Assembly: GCF_000685155.1 (NCBI RefSeq)
Contig: NZ_JMIY01000003.1
Span: 329,061 to 362,916, forward strand
Source: Candidatus Methanoperedens nitratireducens
Lineage (GTDB): Archaea; Halobacteriota; Methanosarcinia; Methanosarcinales; Methanoperedenaceae
Direction: 5' to 3'
Length of the DNA: 33,856 nt
This document shows positions 1-8,980 of this stretch, one piece after another. A model generated the notes under the pieces. The model saw only the letters and a list, made by a program, of their open reading frames with translations. It was not told where the DNA came from and searched no databases. The position numbers and the translations under genes are program-made. Positions within the stretch are counted from its first letter, which is position 1. Each line of letters opens with the position of its first letter.

Positions 1-62
1 AAAACAAACAGCGGCTTGAAATTTAAAGGATATTTCAACGCTCTTTCAATATCTGCTGCCAT
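1..62 (-). CDS. N-terminal fragment of a third gene in the toxin operon
   Basis: An ATG at 62 reads off the window edge for 20 codons (MAADIERALKYPLNFKPLFV) without a stop. It lies only 2 bases after the stop of the upstream gene and has a good ribosome-binding site (GAGGT, about 6 bases before the ATG), so it is very likely translated as part of the same operon as the large secreted protein and its partner. Too little is visible to name a family; many small archaeal membrane proteins begin in a similar way, but this is only a hint. It could be a second immunity or accessory gene. Confidence 0.5.
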   Translation of the reverse strand, partial: MAADIERALKYPLNFKPLFV

Positions 63-64
63 AA

Positions 65-1225
65 TTATACCTCTGGATCAAAATAGAGCATCACAGTAGA
101 CCCCGCCTCCAGTGCATCCTTTGCCACAGTAAGTATGAGCTTGGTCTTCTCCTTCATCTCAGGCTCAACATTAGGTCTTGAAAGCAGCCTCTCGCACTCC
201 TCTATCAGAGGTTCGGGCTCCTGCAATCCCTCAGTCGCGTAAAGTTCCATCAGGCTTGAGAGCACGGGGAAATTGCCAAGGGTTTTTACCTTCTCAACGT
301 AAGCCTCAAATTCGTTCTGTGTGCCGAAAGCCTCAAGCGATCCGCTTCCTTCCCTGTCAAAGATCATCACAGAACCTTTGGTGTCATATTCGGTCGGGGG
401 AAACTCTAATTTTTTGGCTGGTTTTTTGATTTTGGATGGAACTTTTGCTAATTCTGGAGCTTTTTCGGCTGTATAAACATCGGCAAAGGTTTCTTTCAGA
501 TGGAAATAGTAAAGGTATCCTTCAAGTTTGTCTTTGTTAGCCCGCAGGCTTTTTATATATTCCTCTATGCCTGCTTTTGCTTTTGGCAAATTCTCCTGAG
601 TGGGGTTTAACTTGTATTCGCACAGTGGGACAAGGGCTTTGGGAAGGGCATATTCTACTTTTCTCCACATTTCGACGCCAGATTTTTTATATTTGTTTAA
701 GTAGAGAATTACCTGTGTTAAAAGCTCGTGTGCTTCTTCATACTTGCTCAGATTCAACAAGGCATAGCCGCGCCAGAGGTGTCCGGCTGCAATATCGTCA
801 AAATTCCCATATTTTATTGCGGCTGCAATAAAATCTTCTGACAATAGGCAACTCTCGGCAGCCCATTCAAAGAGCTGGCGGGCTTTTTGTGGGTCGGTTT
901 TTGAAAGGTTAAAAGCGATTCCCTCTCTTAATTGCCACATTCCTTGTTGAATTAATAAACGTGGCTTTTTTTTCCCCTCTTCTGACAAAGTAGCAAATCT
1001 TGAGGTATACAACCGATAACCAAAAATTGTCAAGTGATGGAACATTTTGGTTGATTTTTTTTTGTCTCCACTATAGGCATATATTGTGGCTAATTTTTCA
1101 TAACAGTCTAAAATTCCATTTTCAATCTTTTCTGGAAATTTATCATACGCATCTTTATCATGTAAGTATTTTTCACAATATTTAAGTTCATTTTTTATGA
1201 AATCAGAGAATTTATTATTTGACAT
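65..1225 (-). CDS. TPR-like helical repeat protein, candidate immunity partner of the upstream secreted nuclease
   Basis: A soluble 386-residue protein with no signal peptide or membrane segment. Residues about 35-250 are mostly helical, with TPR-like pairs (motifs such as GHLWRGYALLNLSKYEEAHELL). A separate C-terminal segment, about 275-386, is mixed alpha/beta and acidic. The gene starts 7 bases after the TAG of the 1188-residue secreted protein, and its ribosome-binding site (AGAGG) overlaps that stop codon, so the two are translationally coupled. In polymorphic-toxin loci the gene directly behind the toxin normally encodes the cytoplasmic immunity protein; that is the basis for this call and it is inference. 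Base composition is split: the 5' half is AT-rich (32% GC at 1021-1080) and the 3' half GC-rich (58% at 181-240), which suggests a mosaic. I do not recognise a named family. Confidence 0.7.
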   Translation of the reverse strand: MSNNKFSDFIKNELKYCEKYLHDKDAYDKFPEKIENGILDCYEKLATIYAYSGDKKKSTKMFHHLTIFGYRLYTSRFATLSEEGKKKPRLLIQQGMWQLREGIAFNLSKTDPQKARQLFEWAAESCLLSEDFIAAAIKYGNFDDIAAGHLWRGYALLNLSKYEEAHELLTQVILYLNKYKKSGVEMWRKVEYALPKALVPLCEYKLNPTQENLPKAKAGIEEYIKSLRANKDKLEGYLYYFHLKETFADVYTAEKAPELAKVPSKIKKPAKKLEFPPTEYDTKGSVMIFDREGSGSLEAFGTQNEFEAYVEKVKTLGNFPVLSSLMELYATEGLQEPEPLIEECERLLSRPNVEPEMKEKTKLILTVAKDALEAGSTVMLYFDPEV

Positions 1226-1232
1226 TAAACCT

Positions 1233-4200
1233 CTACTTATTCACTGCCCTGACTACAATGTCAATAGTTCCTGAGAATTCTTCAGTTCTGGTTTTGTAAT
1301 TATACGGCAATCTCGAAGGCAAATTTAAACCATCCTTGATTGCCTGACTGTTCGGTCCGTTAAGATAAAGGATAAATTGTTTTCTTAAGTTGGGATTTTT
1401 ATTTGAATCAAAATAATCTTTTCCAATGTGATTGGCTGAATATTTGACATTAAACTCCAGAGCGTCAGTTAGTTCGTCCTTCTTAATATAATTCCTTAAA
1501 TCCCATAACGTCAGTGTCTGCCTTGTTTTTGCCTCTGCTATATTTAAAACATTATCGTATATATCAGAGTAATCCGGTCCTCCCTTGTTGACATGCTTTG
1601 TATCAATTAGAATATTTCGAGAATTCTCAGGAATATTACCCAATATCTCTTTCTTCACAAGATATTCCCCATATGCACCTTTGAGATTGCCCAGATAGCC
1701 GGCAACGGATTTGCCTGCAGCATCTGCAGCCGTCATTTTCTTAACATCGATTGTGACCCTGTCCGTCAATATCGAACCTCCACTTGTCAATTCATCCCTC
1801 ACAAACGTAGGCAATCCAGGGAATTCCTGGTAAATCTTACTGTTTGTAAGAATGTCATCAAATCTCTTTAAATCTATTCCCTGCTTGTAAAGAGAAACGA
1901 TAACATCATCAGAGAATCCTTTAGTGTTCAAATTTTTAACAATATCATCACCGATAGAAGCCTTGACCCAGATTATTGAATCATCAACATATTTTAATGT
2001 AAAAGACGCGGCTGAAAACACCATATTCGGATGCTTTGCAACAAACTTCGTGATAGCTCCAGAAACCTTCGCAGTATCCCCATAAGCCGGAATCAGGGCA
2101 AGTGCATTCAAAAGTGTACCAAGACCATCGCCATGCCATATCGATGCAGCTATGTCCCTGATATCACCCACGACAATGAAACCGCTGAGCATCCAGCCTG
2201 CAAAATAATATAGACTATCATGGTCATCAGCACCCCACTCACCAAGAACAGCGCCCAGGACAATCTCCCTTCCGATCTCAAGATAGCTGTAGCGTTTCTC
2301 ATAGACAAGCGGATCATAGTCAGGATCCAGGTATTCTTCATAATCATCAAATCCGTCATAATCGGTATCTGCGATCAACGGATCAGTACCTATTTCCAGC
2401 TCAAACCCATCTTTTAAGCCATCTTTATCGTAATCAGGATTTAATGGGCTTGTTCCAAACTCTTCCTCATCTGAATCTGCTATACCGTCGTAATCGCTGT
2501 CCACCAGCGTTGGCTTACTTATAATATTGAAATATCTCTTTCCATTGACCTCAACTAGTACTCCAGCCTCTTCCCCATCCGACAGCCCATCGCCGTCTGT
2601 ATCGGGATCATTAGGGTCAGTGAAGTACCAGTTTCCCAGCCCGTCCCTGAATCCTCCAGTCTCAAGCGCATCAGGGATGCCATCGCCATCTGTATCTGCA
2701 GGTTCTATCCCTCCGGATATAGTACGGAATACCTCAGGAAGCTGATCAGCAGAAGCAACAGAGTAATACTGTCCGCCTGTAGCAGTAGCAATGCCTGTAA
2801 GAAGCGTGCTATCCACTGAACTTCCAAGCCCGATCGTGTAGATAGTGATGTTGTTCGCCACGGCCTGCTGGGTGTAGTAATCGTGATAATAACCCTCACC
2901 ATCTGTGAGCAGTATCATCATCCAGGCATGGCTTGTATTTCCGGCACTGATAAGATGGCTATTTGCAACACTTACTCCAGCACCGATATTCGTTCCGCCC
3001 CATGCATCAAAGCTGTCTATTGAAGCATTGACTGCGCTGAAATCATCAGTGAGCGGTCTTATGAGATATGCGTAACTATCAAAATCCACAACCCCTGCGC
3101 GGTCGCCAGGGATAAGCGCACCCACGAAGTTCTTTGCTGCTATCTTGCGGTATCCGTAAGGATCGTTCCAGCTCATGCTCCCTGAGCTGTCTATGGTGAA
3201 CATGACATCCACGAACACCACATCAGTACCACCGCGTCCTGTATTCATTTCAGCTTCGAACAGGGCATTCCATGCAGGTACGTAAAAGATCGCGAACACA
3301 GAGAAGTGTGATGTTGTTCCTGTGACCGTGCGATTATCAGGATCTACTGTTGATTCTATCTGGATAAAAGTGCCAAGAGTCTCATTGAAATAGAAAAGAG
3401 AGAGGTTTGCAGGATCGCTTACTTTATCTGGATTGTAAGGCAGGCTTATACTGGCTGATTCAAATGATCTATTCAGGCTGAGATCAACAACAGGACTTAC
3501 AAGTGCAGAGACGTTATTGAGATATCCTGAAGCAACATTATATATCTTCAAATTTCTTGCCAGGTCTCCTTTACCTGTAATTGATACCCTTACATCGAGT
3601 GTATCGTGAGTTTTTACAGAAGTATAGGCCTCATCCCCGTCAAGGATACCGTCGCCGTCTGTGTCAGGGTTTAAGGGATCTGTGCCAAGGCGCAGTTCAC
3701 TGTCATCATCCAGACCGTCGTTATCTGTGTCTTTCAGAAGTGGATTCGTGCCTATGCTTACCTCAAAGCCGTCTGGCAATGAATCCTTATCTGTATCGCT
3801 GACAAGAGGATCTGTTCCGAGCGTTTGTTCCTTAAGATTGGTAAGACCGTCGTTATCCGGGTCCTCTTCTGCATCGGGTATTCCGTTGCTGTCTGAGTCG
3901 ACTGAGCGAATGTCAGTGAGAAGACCCAGCTTCATCAATTCAAAGTAATCAGTTAGACCATCGCCATCTGTATCTTCTTTGAAGGGATCTGCTCCTATGC
4001 GATATTTTACAAAGGAGGGTAGCTGGCCTCCCAGCATCTCATAGCCGTCTTTAATTCCGTTCCCTGCCTCGTTTTCCTGTGTTAATGAGGAGTCTGAATC
4101 AGGGTTTTGCGGATCGAATCCCAGCAGTCTCTCGTAGTATTCGGGAAGCATGTCCCCATCAAGGAGAAGGGTGATGGATCTTGTCCGTCCGATCGAGTCT

Positions 4201-4799
4201 ATGGCACTGATGGTGATGTTGTTTATTTCAACAAGATGTACGATTGTTGAGAAATTCTGATCTATGACCGGTACTGTGAATGCCGCTCCGTTGTGAGTTA
4301 AAGTGATACTGGTTACTGCTGGCTCTGCTATGGTGCCTGAGACTATGATTGGCTGGTTTGAGGCTGTGTCGTCGGATGGGGAAAGTATGGTGATTAATGG
4401 TGTTTCGTCCTCTATCCACAGCGTGGTATGGCTTCCAGGGCTGCTTCTTACCTGAATTTCCAGTTCATTTTTTTCCTGGACTGAGATGTTCTTTTCTATC
4501 AGGCGGATATTCTGGTTGAACTCGTTTGTCCTGACTACTGTTTCTCCGTTGAGCCTGATTAAAGAACTGCTGCTTGAATTGTTTTCTTCATCGCCATTCT
4601 GGATATATAAAGTGTAGTTACCGTTTATTCTGCTAAGTGAGAAATTATCCTGGACTGTGGCAGGTGCGCCATTTGTCCGCTCGAACCTGACAGGGCCATA
4701 AACAATTGAGGCTGTTGCTGCAGGGCTGAATGTCGATACAAGAATTAGTGCTATGACTATATACGAAGTGAAGGGCCTATGATCCATACCTAATACCAC
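1233..4799 (-). CDS. Large secreted VWA / calcium-repeat protein with C-terminal PD-(D/E)XK nuclease toxin domain
   Basis: 1188 residues counted from a GTG at 4799; an ATG at 4787 is equally likely, and either gives a Sec signal peptide (hydrophobic 13-25, cleavage near ATA-S 31). Domains in order: beta-rich segment 32-130; Ig-like 132-210; DxDxDG calcium-binding (thrombospondin-3-like) repeats about 214-395; a beta domain ending in H498-F499-S500; VWA domain about 525-700 with a complete MIDAS (D537-S-S-G-S541, T603, D633); a second repeat block 700-835; hydrophobic segments 862-910 with IPAYGD, typical of pre-toxin regions; then a PD-(D/E)XK nuclease fold with E1045 (GAYGEY), P1075-D1076 and E1089-A-K1091. 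The architecture is that of a polymorphic toxin: export, stalk and adhesion, then a DNase- or RNase-like tip. There is no C-terminal membrane anchor. The toxin tip is AT-rich (27-37% GC) against 53% in the VWA region, suggesting module exchange. It is operonic with a likely immunity gene. Target and activity are unknown. Confidence 0.85.
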   Translation of the reverse strand: MVLGMDHRPFTSYIVIALILVSTFSPAATASIVYGPVRFERTNGAPATVQDNFSLSRINGNYTLYIQNGDEENNSSSSSLIRLNGETVVRTNEFNQNIRLIEKNISVQEKNELEIQVRSSPGSHTTLWIEDETPLITILSPSDDTASNQPIIVSGTIAEPAVTSITLTHNGAAFTVPVIDQNFSTIVHLVEINNITISAIDSIGRTRSITLLLDGDMLPEYYERLLGFDPQNPDSDSSLTQENEAGNGIKDGYEMLGGQLPSFVKYRIGADPFKEDTDGDGLTDYFELMKLGLLTDIRSVDSDSNGIPDAEEDPDNDGLTNLKEQTLGTDPLVSDTDKDSLPDGFEVSIGTNPLLKDTDNDGLDDDSELRLGTDPLNPDTDGDGILDGDEAYTSVKTHDTLDVRVSITGKGDLARNLKIYNVASGYLNNVSALVSPVVDLSLNRSFESASISLPYNPDKVSDPANLSLFYFNETLGTFIQIESTVDPDNRTVTGTTSHFSVFAIFYVPAWNALFEAEMNTGRGGTDVVFVDVMFTIDSSGSMSWNDPYGYRKIAAKNFVGALIPGDRAGVVDFDSYAYLIRPLTDDFSAVNASIDSFDAWGGTNIGAGVSVANSHLISAGNTSHAWMMILLTDGEGYYHDYYTQQAVANNITIYTIGLGSSVDSTLLTGIATATGGQYYSVASADQLPEVFRTISGGIEPADTDGDGIPDALETGGFRDGLGNWYFTDPNDPDTDGDGLSDGEEAGVLVEVNGKRYFNIISKPTLVDSDYDGIADSDEEEFGTSPLNPDYDKDGLKDGFELEIGTDPLIADTDYDGFDDYEEYLDPDYDPLVYEKRYSYLEIGREIVLGAVLGEWGADDHDSLYYFAGWMLSGFIVVGDIRDIAASIWHGDGLGTLLNALALIPAYGDTAKVSGAITKFVAKHPNMVFSAASFTLKYVDDSIIWVKASIGDDIVKNLNTKGFSDDVIVSLYKQGIDLKRFDDILTNSKIYQEFPGLPTFVRDELTSGGSILTDRVTIDVKKMTAADAAGKSVAGYLGNLKGAYGEYLVKKEILGNIPENSRNILIDTKHVNKGGPDYSDIYDNVLNIAEAKTRQTLTLWDLRNYIKKDELTDALEFNVKYSANHIGKDYFDSNKNPNLRKQFILYLNGPNSQAIKDGLNLPSRLPYNYKTRTEEFSGTIDIVVRAVNK

Positions 4800-4820
4800 A
4801 GCTATACGTAGATTAATTAA

Positions 4821-4833
4821 GATATATATAATT
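4821..4833 (-). promoter_or_regulatory. TATA box of the toxin operon
   Basis: On the minus strand this reads AATTATATATATC and lies about 22-34 bases before the GTG/ATG starts at 4799/4787. An archaeal transcript would start near 4800, giving a leaderless or very short leader. No Shine-Dalgarno sequence is visible before either start, which fits. Confidence 0.5.
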
Positions 4834-5065
4834 ATTGATTATAATTATAATGATGATGGTAAATTTGACGTTTTCGCAGCCCTGGCAGTTAAGTAAGGAT
4901 ATTTGAGGAGGATCAAGACATTCAAGATATCTTTTTTGTTTCATCTCTTACAGATATTATCACAAACCACTCTTTTATAATATCGTCTTATGATAGTTCT
5001 TTTTTATCCATACCTTTATCTACCTCCAATCCCATATACGATTTTATATACAAGTATAGTAAGAG

Positions 5066-5077
5066 AAATATATAAAG
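5066..5077 (+). promoter_or_regulatory. TATA box of gatCAB
   Basis: AAATATATAAAG preceded by the purine-rich AAGAG (BRE-like) stands 58-69 bases before the gatC ATG. Expected transcription start is near 5098, leaving a leader of about 35 bases that carries the GGAGA ribosome-binding site at about 5125. Confidence 0.5.
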
Positions 5078-5134
5078 CTTTTAATAACCTTTATTGAGGG
5101 CTTATTACGTTTAATTCAGATTGCGGAGAAGATT

Positions 5135-5425
5135 ATGATCACAAAAAAAGACCTTGAGCACATAGCATGGTTATCCCGTCTTGAGTTAAGTGAAGAGGAC
5201 AAGGAGAAGTATACGCCAAAGCTCAATTCAGTTCTTGACTATTTTGGGGAACTTGATGAAGTGGATACTGAGGGGGTTGAGCCCACGTATCATGTGCTTC
5301 AATTGAGCAATGTATTCAGGGATGATGAACCAGGCGTTCCAGCAGTCTCACTCTCTCAGGAAGAGGCGCTTGCCAATGCCCCGAAGAAGCAGGATGGATT
5401 CTTTAAAGCACCAAGGATGATGTAA
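5135..5425 (+). CDS. gatC: Asp/Glu-tRNA amidotransferase subunit C
   Basis: GatC, 96 residues, the usual size. It is the small belt subunit that wraps and stabilises GatA and GatB in the complex that converts Asp-tRNA(Asn) to Asn-tRNA(Asn), or Glu-tRNA(Gln) to Gln-tRNA(Gln). The family signature is clear: IAWLSRLELSEED at the N-terminus, LNSVLDYFGELDEVDTEGVEP in the middle and the C-terminal DGFFKAPRMM. The ATG has a GGAGA ribosome-binding site. The stop codon touches the gatA ATG with no gap, so the three gat genes form one operon. In archaea that also carry GatDE, as here, GatCAB mainly serves Asn-tRNA formation (known of the family). Confidence 0.95.
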   Translation: MITKKDLEHIAWLSRLELSEEDKEKYTPKLNSVLDYFGELDEVDTEGVEPTYHVLQLSNVFRDDEPGVPAVSLSQEEALANAPKKQDGFFKAPRMM

Positions 5426-6847
5426 ATGTGGGCAGGTATAAATGAACTGAGAGAGAGGATCCAGGATGAATCCTCAGAAGAAGTTGTGTACGAGTACCTT
5501 GAGAGGATCGAATCAAGTAAGCTTAACGCCTTTATCACAGTTGCCCGTGAAAGTGCCCTTACGCGTGCCAGGGAGATCGATTCAGAAGGTCATGATGGCC
5601 AGCTTGCAGGCATACCTGTTGCCATCAAGGATAATATCTCAACGGCCGGCATACAGACCACATGTGCCTCAAAGATCCTGACCGGCTATATCCCGCCTTA
5701 TGATGCCCATGTGATAGAGAGGCTAAAGGATGCAGGCGCCGTGATTATCGGAAAGACCAACATGGATGAGTTTGCCATGGGAACATCGACAGAAACAAGC
5801 TTCTTTGGTCCGACACTCAACCCCTGGGATCTGGACAGGGTACCGGGCGGGTCATCAGGCGGTAGCGCAGCAGCAGTGGCAGGCGGAGAAGCGCCTTTTG
5901 CCCTTGGTTCTGATACAGGAGGCTCAGTCCGCTGTCCGGCATCGTTTTGTGGTGTGGTCGGATTAAAACCCACATACGGTGTGGTATCACGCTACGGGCT
6001 CGTCTCTTACGCCAACTCACTTGAGCAGATAGGGCCGTTTGCCACGAATGTCCGCGATCTGGCAGCCCTTTTTGACGTGATCGCAGGTAATGATGCCCGG
6101 GATTCAACATCTATTGATACAGAAGTGAACTATTCATCATCGCTTAAGGATGATATAAGGGGACTGAAGATCGGCGTGCCGGAGGAATACTTCGGGGAAG
6201 GGACTGATAAGAAAGTAGAGAGGGCTGTGTGGGATGCGATCCATACACTCGAGGACCTGGGGGCAAGCTGGAGCGGGGTAAGGATGCCGCATACAGGACA
6301 CGCCCTCTCAGCATATTATATAATCGCAATGAGTGAAGCTTCTTCCAACCTTGCACGGTTTGACGGGATGAGATACGGGCTTCGCACAGAGGACAGCGAC
6401 TGGCACACCACATTCTCACAGACAAGAGCAGCCGGGTTTGGCGATGAAGTAAAGCGGAGGATAATACTGGGAACGTATGCGCTATCTGCCGGGTACCATG
6501 ATCGATACTACTTAAAAGCCCTGCGCGTGAGAACACTTATAAAGCAGGATTTTGAGCGTGCATTCAGGGATCTGGATGTTCTCATCACACCCACAATGCC
6601 GTACCCTGCATTTCGGATCGGGGAAAAAATAGGCGATCCGCTGTCACTGTATCTTGCTGATGTGGACACCGTCCCTGTAAACCTTGCAGGGGTTCCTTCT
6701 ATTTCCATATCATGCGGTTTCGCGGAAGGATTACCCATCGGGATGCAGATCATAGGCAAGCACTTTGATGAGGCTACTATCCTGAGGACTGCTTATACAT
6801 TCGAAGAGAATACTGATTTTCACAATAGAAGACCGGAGGGGTTATGA
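5426..6847 (+). CDS. gatA: Asp/Glu-tRNA amidotransferase subunit A (amidase)
   Basis: GatA, 473 residues, is the glutaminase subunit: it hydrolyses glutamine and passes ammonia through a channel to GatB. The amidase-signature triad is complete: K68 in VAIKDN, cis-Ser S143 in [11 protein letters not shown] and nucleophile S167 in [11 protein letters not shown]. The spacing (75 and 24) equals that of characterised GatA proteins. The ATG follows gatC directly, and the TGA overlaps the gatB ATG by 4 bases (ATGA), so expression is coupled. The N-terminus is shorter than in many bacterial GatA proteins by about ten residues. Nothing else is unusual. Confidence 0.97.
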   Translation: MWAGINELRERIQDESSEEVVYEYLERIESSKLNAFITVARESALTRAREIDSEGHDGQLAGIPVAIKDNISTAGIQTTCASKILTGYIPPYDAHVIERLKDAGAVIIGKTNMDEFAMGTSTETSFFGPTLNPWDLDRVPGGSSGGSAAAVAGGEAPFALGSDTGGSVRCPASFCGVVGLKPTYGVVSRYGLVSYANSLEQIGPFATNVRDLAALFDVIAGNDARDSTSIDTEVNYSSSLKDDIRGLKIGVPEEYFGEGTDKKVERAVWDAIHTLEDLGASWSGVRMPHTGHALSAYYIIAMSEASSNLARFDGMRYGLRTEDSDWHTTFSQTRAAGFGDEVKRRIILGTYALSAGYHDRYYLKALRVRTLIKQDFERAFRDLDVLITPTMPYPAFRIGEKIGDPLSLYLADVDTVPVNLAGVPSISISCGFAEGLPIGMQIIGKHFDEATILRTAYTFEENTDFHNRRPEGL

Positions 6848-8262
6848 CATACGAGAACCCGGATGGAGTGAAGATAGGACTTGAGGTCCATGTGCAGTTG
6901 AACCGGCTAAAAACAAAGGTATTCTGCGGATGCACCACGGATTATCACAGCGATCCCCCGAACACCCATGTCTGTCCTGTGTGTCTCGGTCTCCCAGGCT
7001 CATTACCTGTGATAAATAAAAAGGCAGTGGAAGCAGCTATAAAAGTAGGTCTTGCACTTAATTGCAGGATAGAGGAGCATACGCAGTTTTACCGCAAGAA
7101 CTACTACTATCCCGATCTCCCGAAGGGCTTTCAGATCACGCAGTACGATTTCCCCATCTCAAGCGGGGGCTATATCACTATCGAGGGTGAGGACGGGGAA
7201 CATAAAGTCAGGATCACGCGTGCCCATATGGAAGAAGATCCGGGCAGGCTTGTTCATGAGGGCACGATCGACAGATCAAAGTATACTCTCATCGATTACA
7301 ACCGCTCAGGCATGGCGCTGCTTGAGATCGTGAGCGAGCCGGATATCAGGAGTCCAAAAGAGGCGCGGCGGTATCTTGATAAGCTTCGGAACATCCTTGA
7401 GTATCTTGATGTTTTCGACGGGAATCTTGAAGGCGCCCTGAGAGTGGATGCCAATGTCTCTATAATGGGTGGCCAGCGTGCTGAGGTCAAGAACATCTCA
7501 TCGCATAAGGGTGCTGAGCGCGCACTGCTTTATGAGATAGTAAGACAGAAAAACGTTATACGGCGGAGAGGCACGGTTGTACAGGAGACGCGCCACTTCG
7601 ACGAGGCAAGAGAGATCACTGTATCAATGAGAACAAAGGAAGAGGCGCACGATTACCGCTATTTCCCCGAGCCAGATCTTGTGCCCTTGAAGATATCAAG
7701 CTGGGCGCCTGCGATTGCAGAGACGCTGCCTGAGCTTCCGGATGCAAGACGGCTTCGATTTATTGAGCAGTACGGGATAACGGATGAACACGCAAAAGCC
7801 CTCACATCAGAGTTGAAGCTTGCAGTATTCTATGAGGATGTTGCAGGGAGAGTTGATCCCAGAATGGCTGCTGTATGGGTAAGCGATGTTCTTAAAGGAG
7901 AATTGAACTACCGCGACCTCACGATTGACGCTTTCAGAAAAGAGCATATGATATCGATAATCGAGATTCTTGCAAATAATAAGATCACAGAGGACGGTGC
8001 TGTTGATATAATAAGGACGATCCTTGATAAAGGCGGCTCGCCTGAGGAAATAGTTAAAGAGAAAGGTCTCCTTAAAGTTGAAGGGGATATCGTTGAGACA
8101 GCGGCGCAGGAGGCAATAAAGGAAAATCCGCAGGCTGTAGCTGATTATAAAGCTGGTAAAGAAAAGGCCCTCAACGCGCTTGTTGGACAGGTAATGAAAA
8201 AGACAAAAGGAAGGGCAGATGCAAGGACTGTAAGGGAAGTACTGCTGAAGGAATTGAAATAA
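6844..8262 (+). CDS. gatB: Asp/Glu-tRNA amidotransferase subunit B
   Basis: GatB, 472 residues, binds the misacylated tRNA, activates the side-chain carboxylate with ATP and completes amidation with ammonia from GatA. The N-terminal [10 protein letters not shown] motif, the zinc site (C28-x-C30 and C44-x2-C47), the [16 protein letters not shown] segment and the GEADxN-like RVDANVS motif are all present. The C-terminal helical plus YqeY-like tail (about 300-472), which senses the tRNA elbow, is full length and ends in [12 protein letters not shown]. The start overlaps gatA by 4 bases. It is a paralogue of gatE at 29148 in the same window. Confidence 0.97.
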   Translation: MTYENPDGVKIGLEVHVQLNRLKTKVFCGCTTDYHSDPPNTHVCPVCLGLPGSLPVINKKAVEAAIKVGLALNCRIEEHTQFYRKNYYYPDLPKGFQITQYDFPISSGGYITIEGEDGEHKVRITRAHMEEDPGRLVHEGTIDRSKYTLIDYNRSGMALLEIVSEPDIRSPKEARRYLDKLRNILEYLDVFDGNLEGALRVDANVSIMGGQRAEVKNISSHKGAERALLYEIVRQKNVIRRRGTVVQETRHFDEAREITVSMRTKEEAHDYRYFPEPDLVPLKISSWAPAIAETLPELPDARRLRFIEQYGITDEHAKALTSELKLAVFYEDVAGRVDPRMAAVWVSDVLKGELNYRDLTIDAFRKEHMISIIEILANNKITEDGAVDIIRTILDKGGSPEEIVKEKGLLKVEGDIVETAAQEAIKENPQAVADYKAGKEKALNALVGQVMKKTKGRADARTVREVLLKELK

Positions 8263-8328
8263 GAACCGAAGGTGGACGAAGATTCAAGAAATCTTTAACT
8301 ACAATGAAATAGCTTAAAGTCCCTGGTA

Positions 8329-8368
8329 GCGGGAGAAAATCCCGCAGGAATGTGGCCCATAAGGGCTG
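8329..8368 (+). promoter_or_regulatory. Two adjacent hairpins in the rpl15e leader
   Basis: The 130-base gap before rpl15e holds a perfect 6-bp hairpin, GCGGGA-GAAAA-TCCCGC (8329-8345), followed by a second, GGCCC-ATAA-GGGCT (8354-8367, with one G-U pair). Both are upstream of the GGTGA ribosome-binding site at 8383. They could be a leader structure bound by the ribosomal protein or a processed small RNA. No known RNA family was recognised. Confidence 0.4.
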
Positions 8369-8392
8369 AACCGTAAAACTTAGGTGAATACA

Positions 8393-8980
8393 ATGAAATC
8401 AATGTATGCATATATCAGAGATGCATGGAAAAAACCGGATGAATCATATGTGGACGAACTCATGTGGGGAAGACTGCAGGAATGGAGACGGGAACCCACA
8501 GTAATAAGAGCAGAGCGCCCCACAAGGCTGGACAGGGCAAGAGCTCTGGGCTATAAAGCAAAGCAAGGGATTGTAGTCGCACGCGTTAAAGTAAGACGCG
8601 GAGGCCGACGCAAATCAAGGTATCAGCGCGGAAGGAGAACTAAACGCATGGGCGTGAACAAGATAACGCCTGGAAAGAGCATCCAGAGCATTGCAGAAGA
8701 GCGTGCAGCGCGCAGGTACCCGAATATGCAGGTATTGAACAGTTACTGGGTAGGCCAGGATGGCAGACACAAATGGTACGAGACCATTCTCGTGGATACA
8801 AGTCATCCTGTAATTATAAGTGATAAGAATCTCAACTGGATATGTAATACCAGTCAGAAAGGCCGTGTTTTCAGAGGAAAGACAAGTGCGGGCAGGAAGG
8901 GCAGGGGCCAGAGACATAAAGGCATTGGCACAGAAAAGACAAGACCAAGCCTGCGCTCGCATAATAACACAGGCAAGTGA
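8393..8980 (+). CDS. rpl15e: 50S ribosomal protein L15e
   Basis: L15e, 195 residues, is an archaeal/eukaryotic large-subunit protein that runs through domain-I/II rRNA. Strongly diagnostic: [19 protein letters not shown] at the N-terminus, [17 protein letters not shown], the basic [19 protein letters not shown] stretch and the C-terminal [22 protein letters not shown]. The ATG at 8393 is chosen because family members start with M-(A)-K-S and a GGTGA ribosome-binding site lies 5 bases before it; the frame is open to a GTG at 8384. The stop overlaps the start of the next gene by one base (TGATG), so the two are co-translated. Confidence 0.96.
   Translation: MKSMYAYIRDAWKKPDESYVDELMWGRLQEWRREPTVIRAERPTRLDRARALGYKAKQGIVVARVKVRRGGRRKSRYQRGRRTKRMGVNKITPGKSIQSIAEERAARRYPNMQVLNSYWVGQDGRHKWYETILVDTSHPVIISDKNLNWICNTSQKGRVFRGKTSAGRKGRGQRHKGIGTEKTRPSLRSHNNTGK

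Larger units (their letters stand above)
4800..5134. other. Divergent promoter region between the toxin operon and gatCAB
   Basis: This 335-base AT-rich gap holds the promoters of two divergent operons and no ORF that looks real. It contains a 14-base perfect palindrome of A and T at 4838-4851 just upstream of the toxin TATA box, a GTTTCATCTC-type pyrimidine stretch, and the gatC TATA box near 5066-5077. The palindrome is low-complexity and may be chance. Nothing else was identified. Confidence 0.5.

Noticed and set aside
2527-3948. Ser/Pro-rich plus-strand ORFs opposite the large secreted protein
   Set aside because: They mirror the DxDxDG repeats of the real gene on the other strand; composition comes from the repeat codons.
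4838-4851. ATTATAATTATAAT palindrome near the toxin promoter
   Set aside because: Perfect, but only A and T in an AT-rich gap, so chance is likely; kept only as a remark in the region entry.
5698-6759. Minus-strand ORFs of 80-130 codons inside gatA
   Set aside because: They overlap a complete, well-conserved gene and resemble nothing; shadows of GC-rich third positions.
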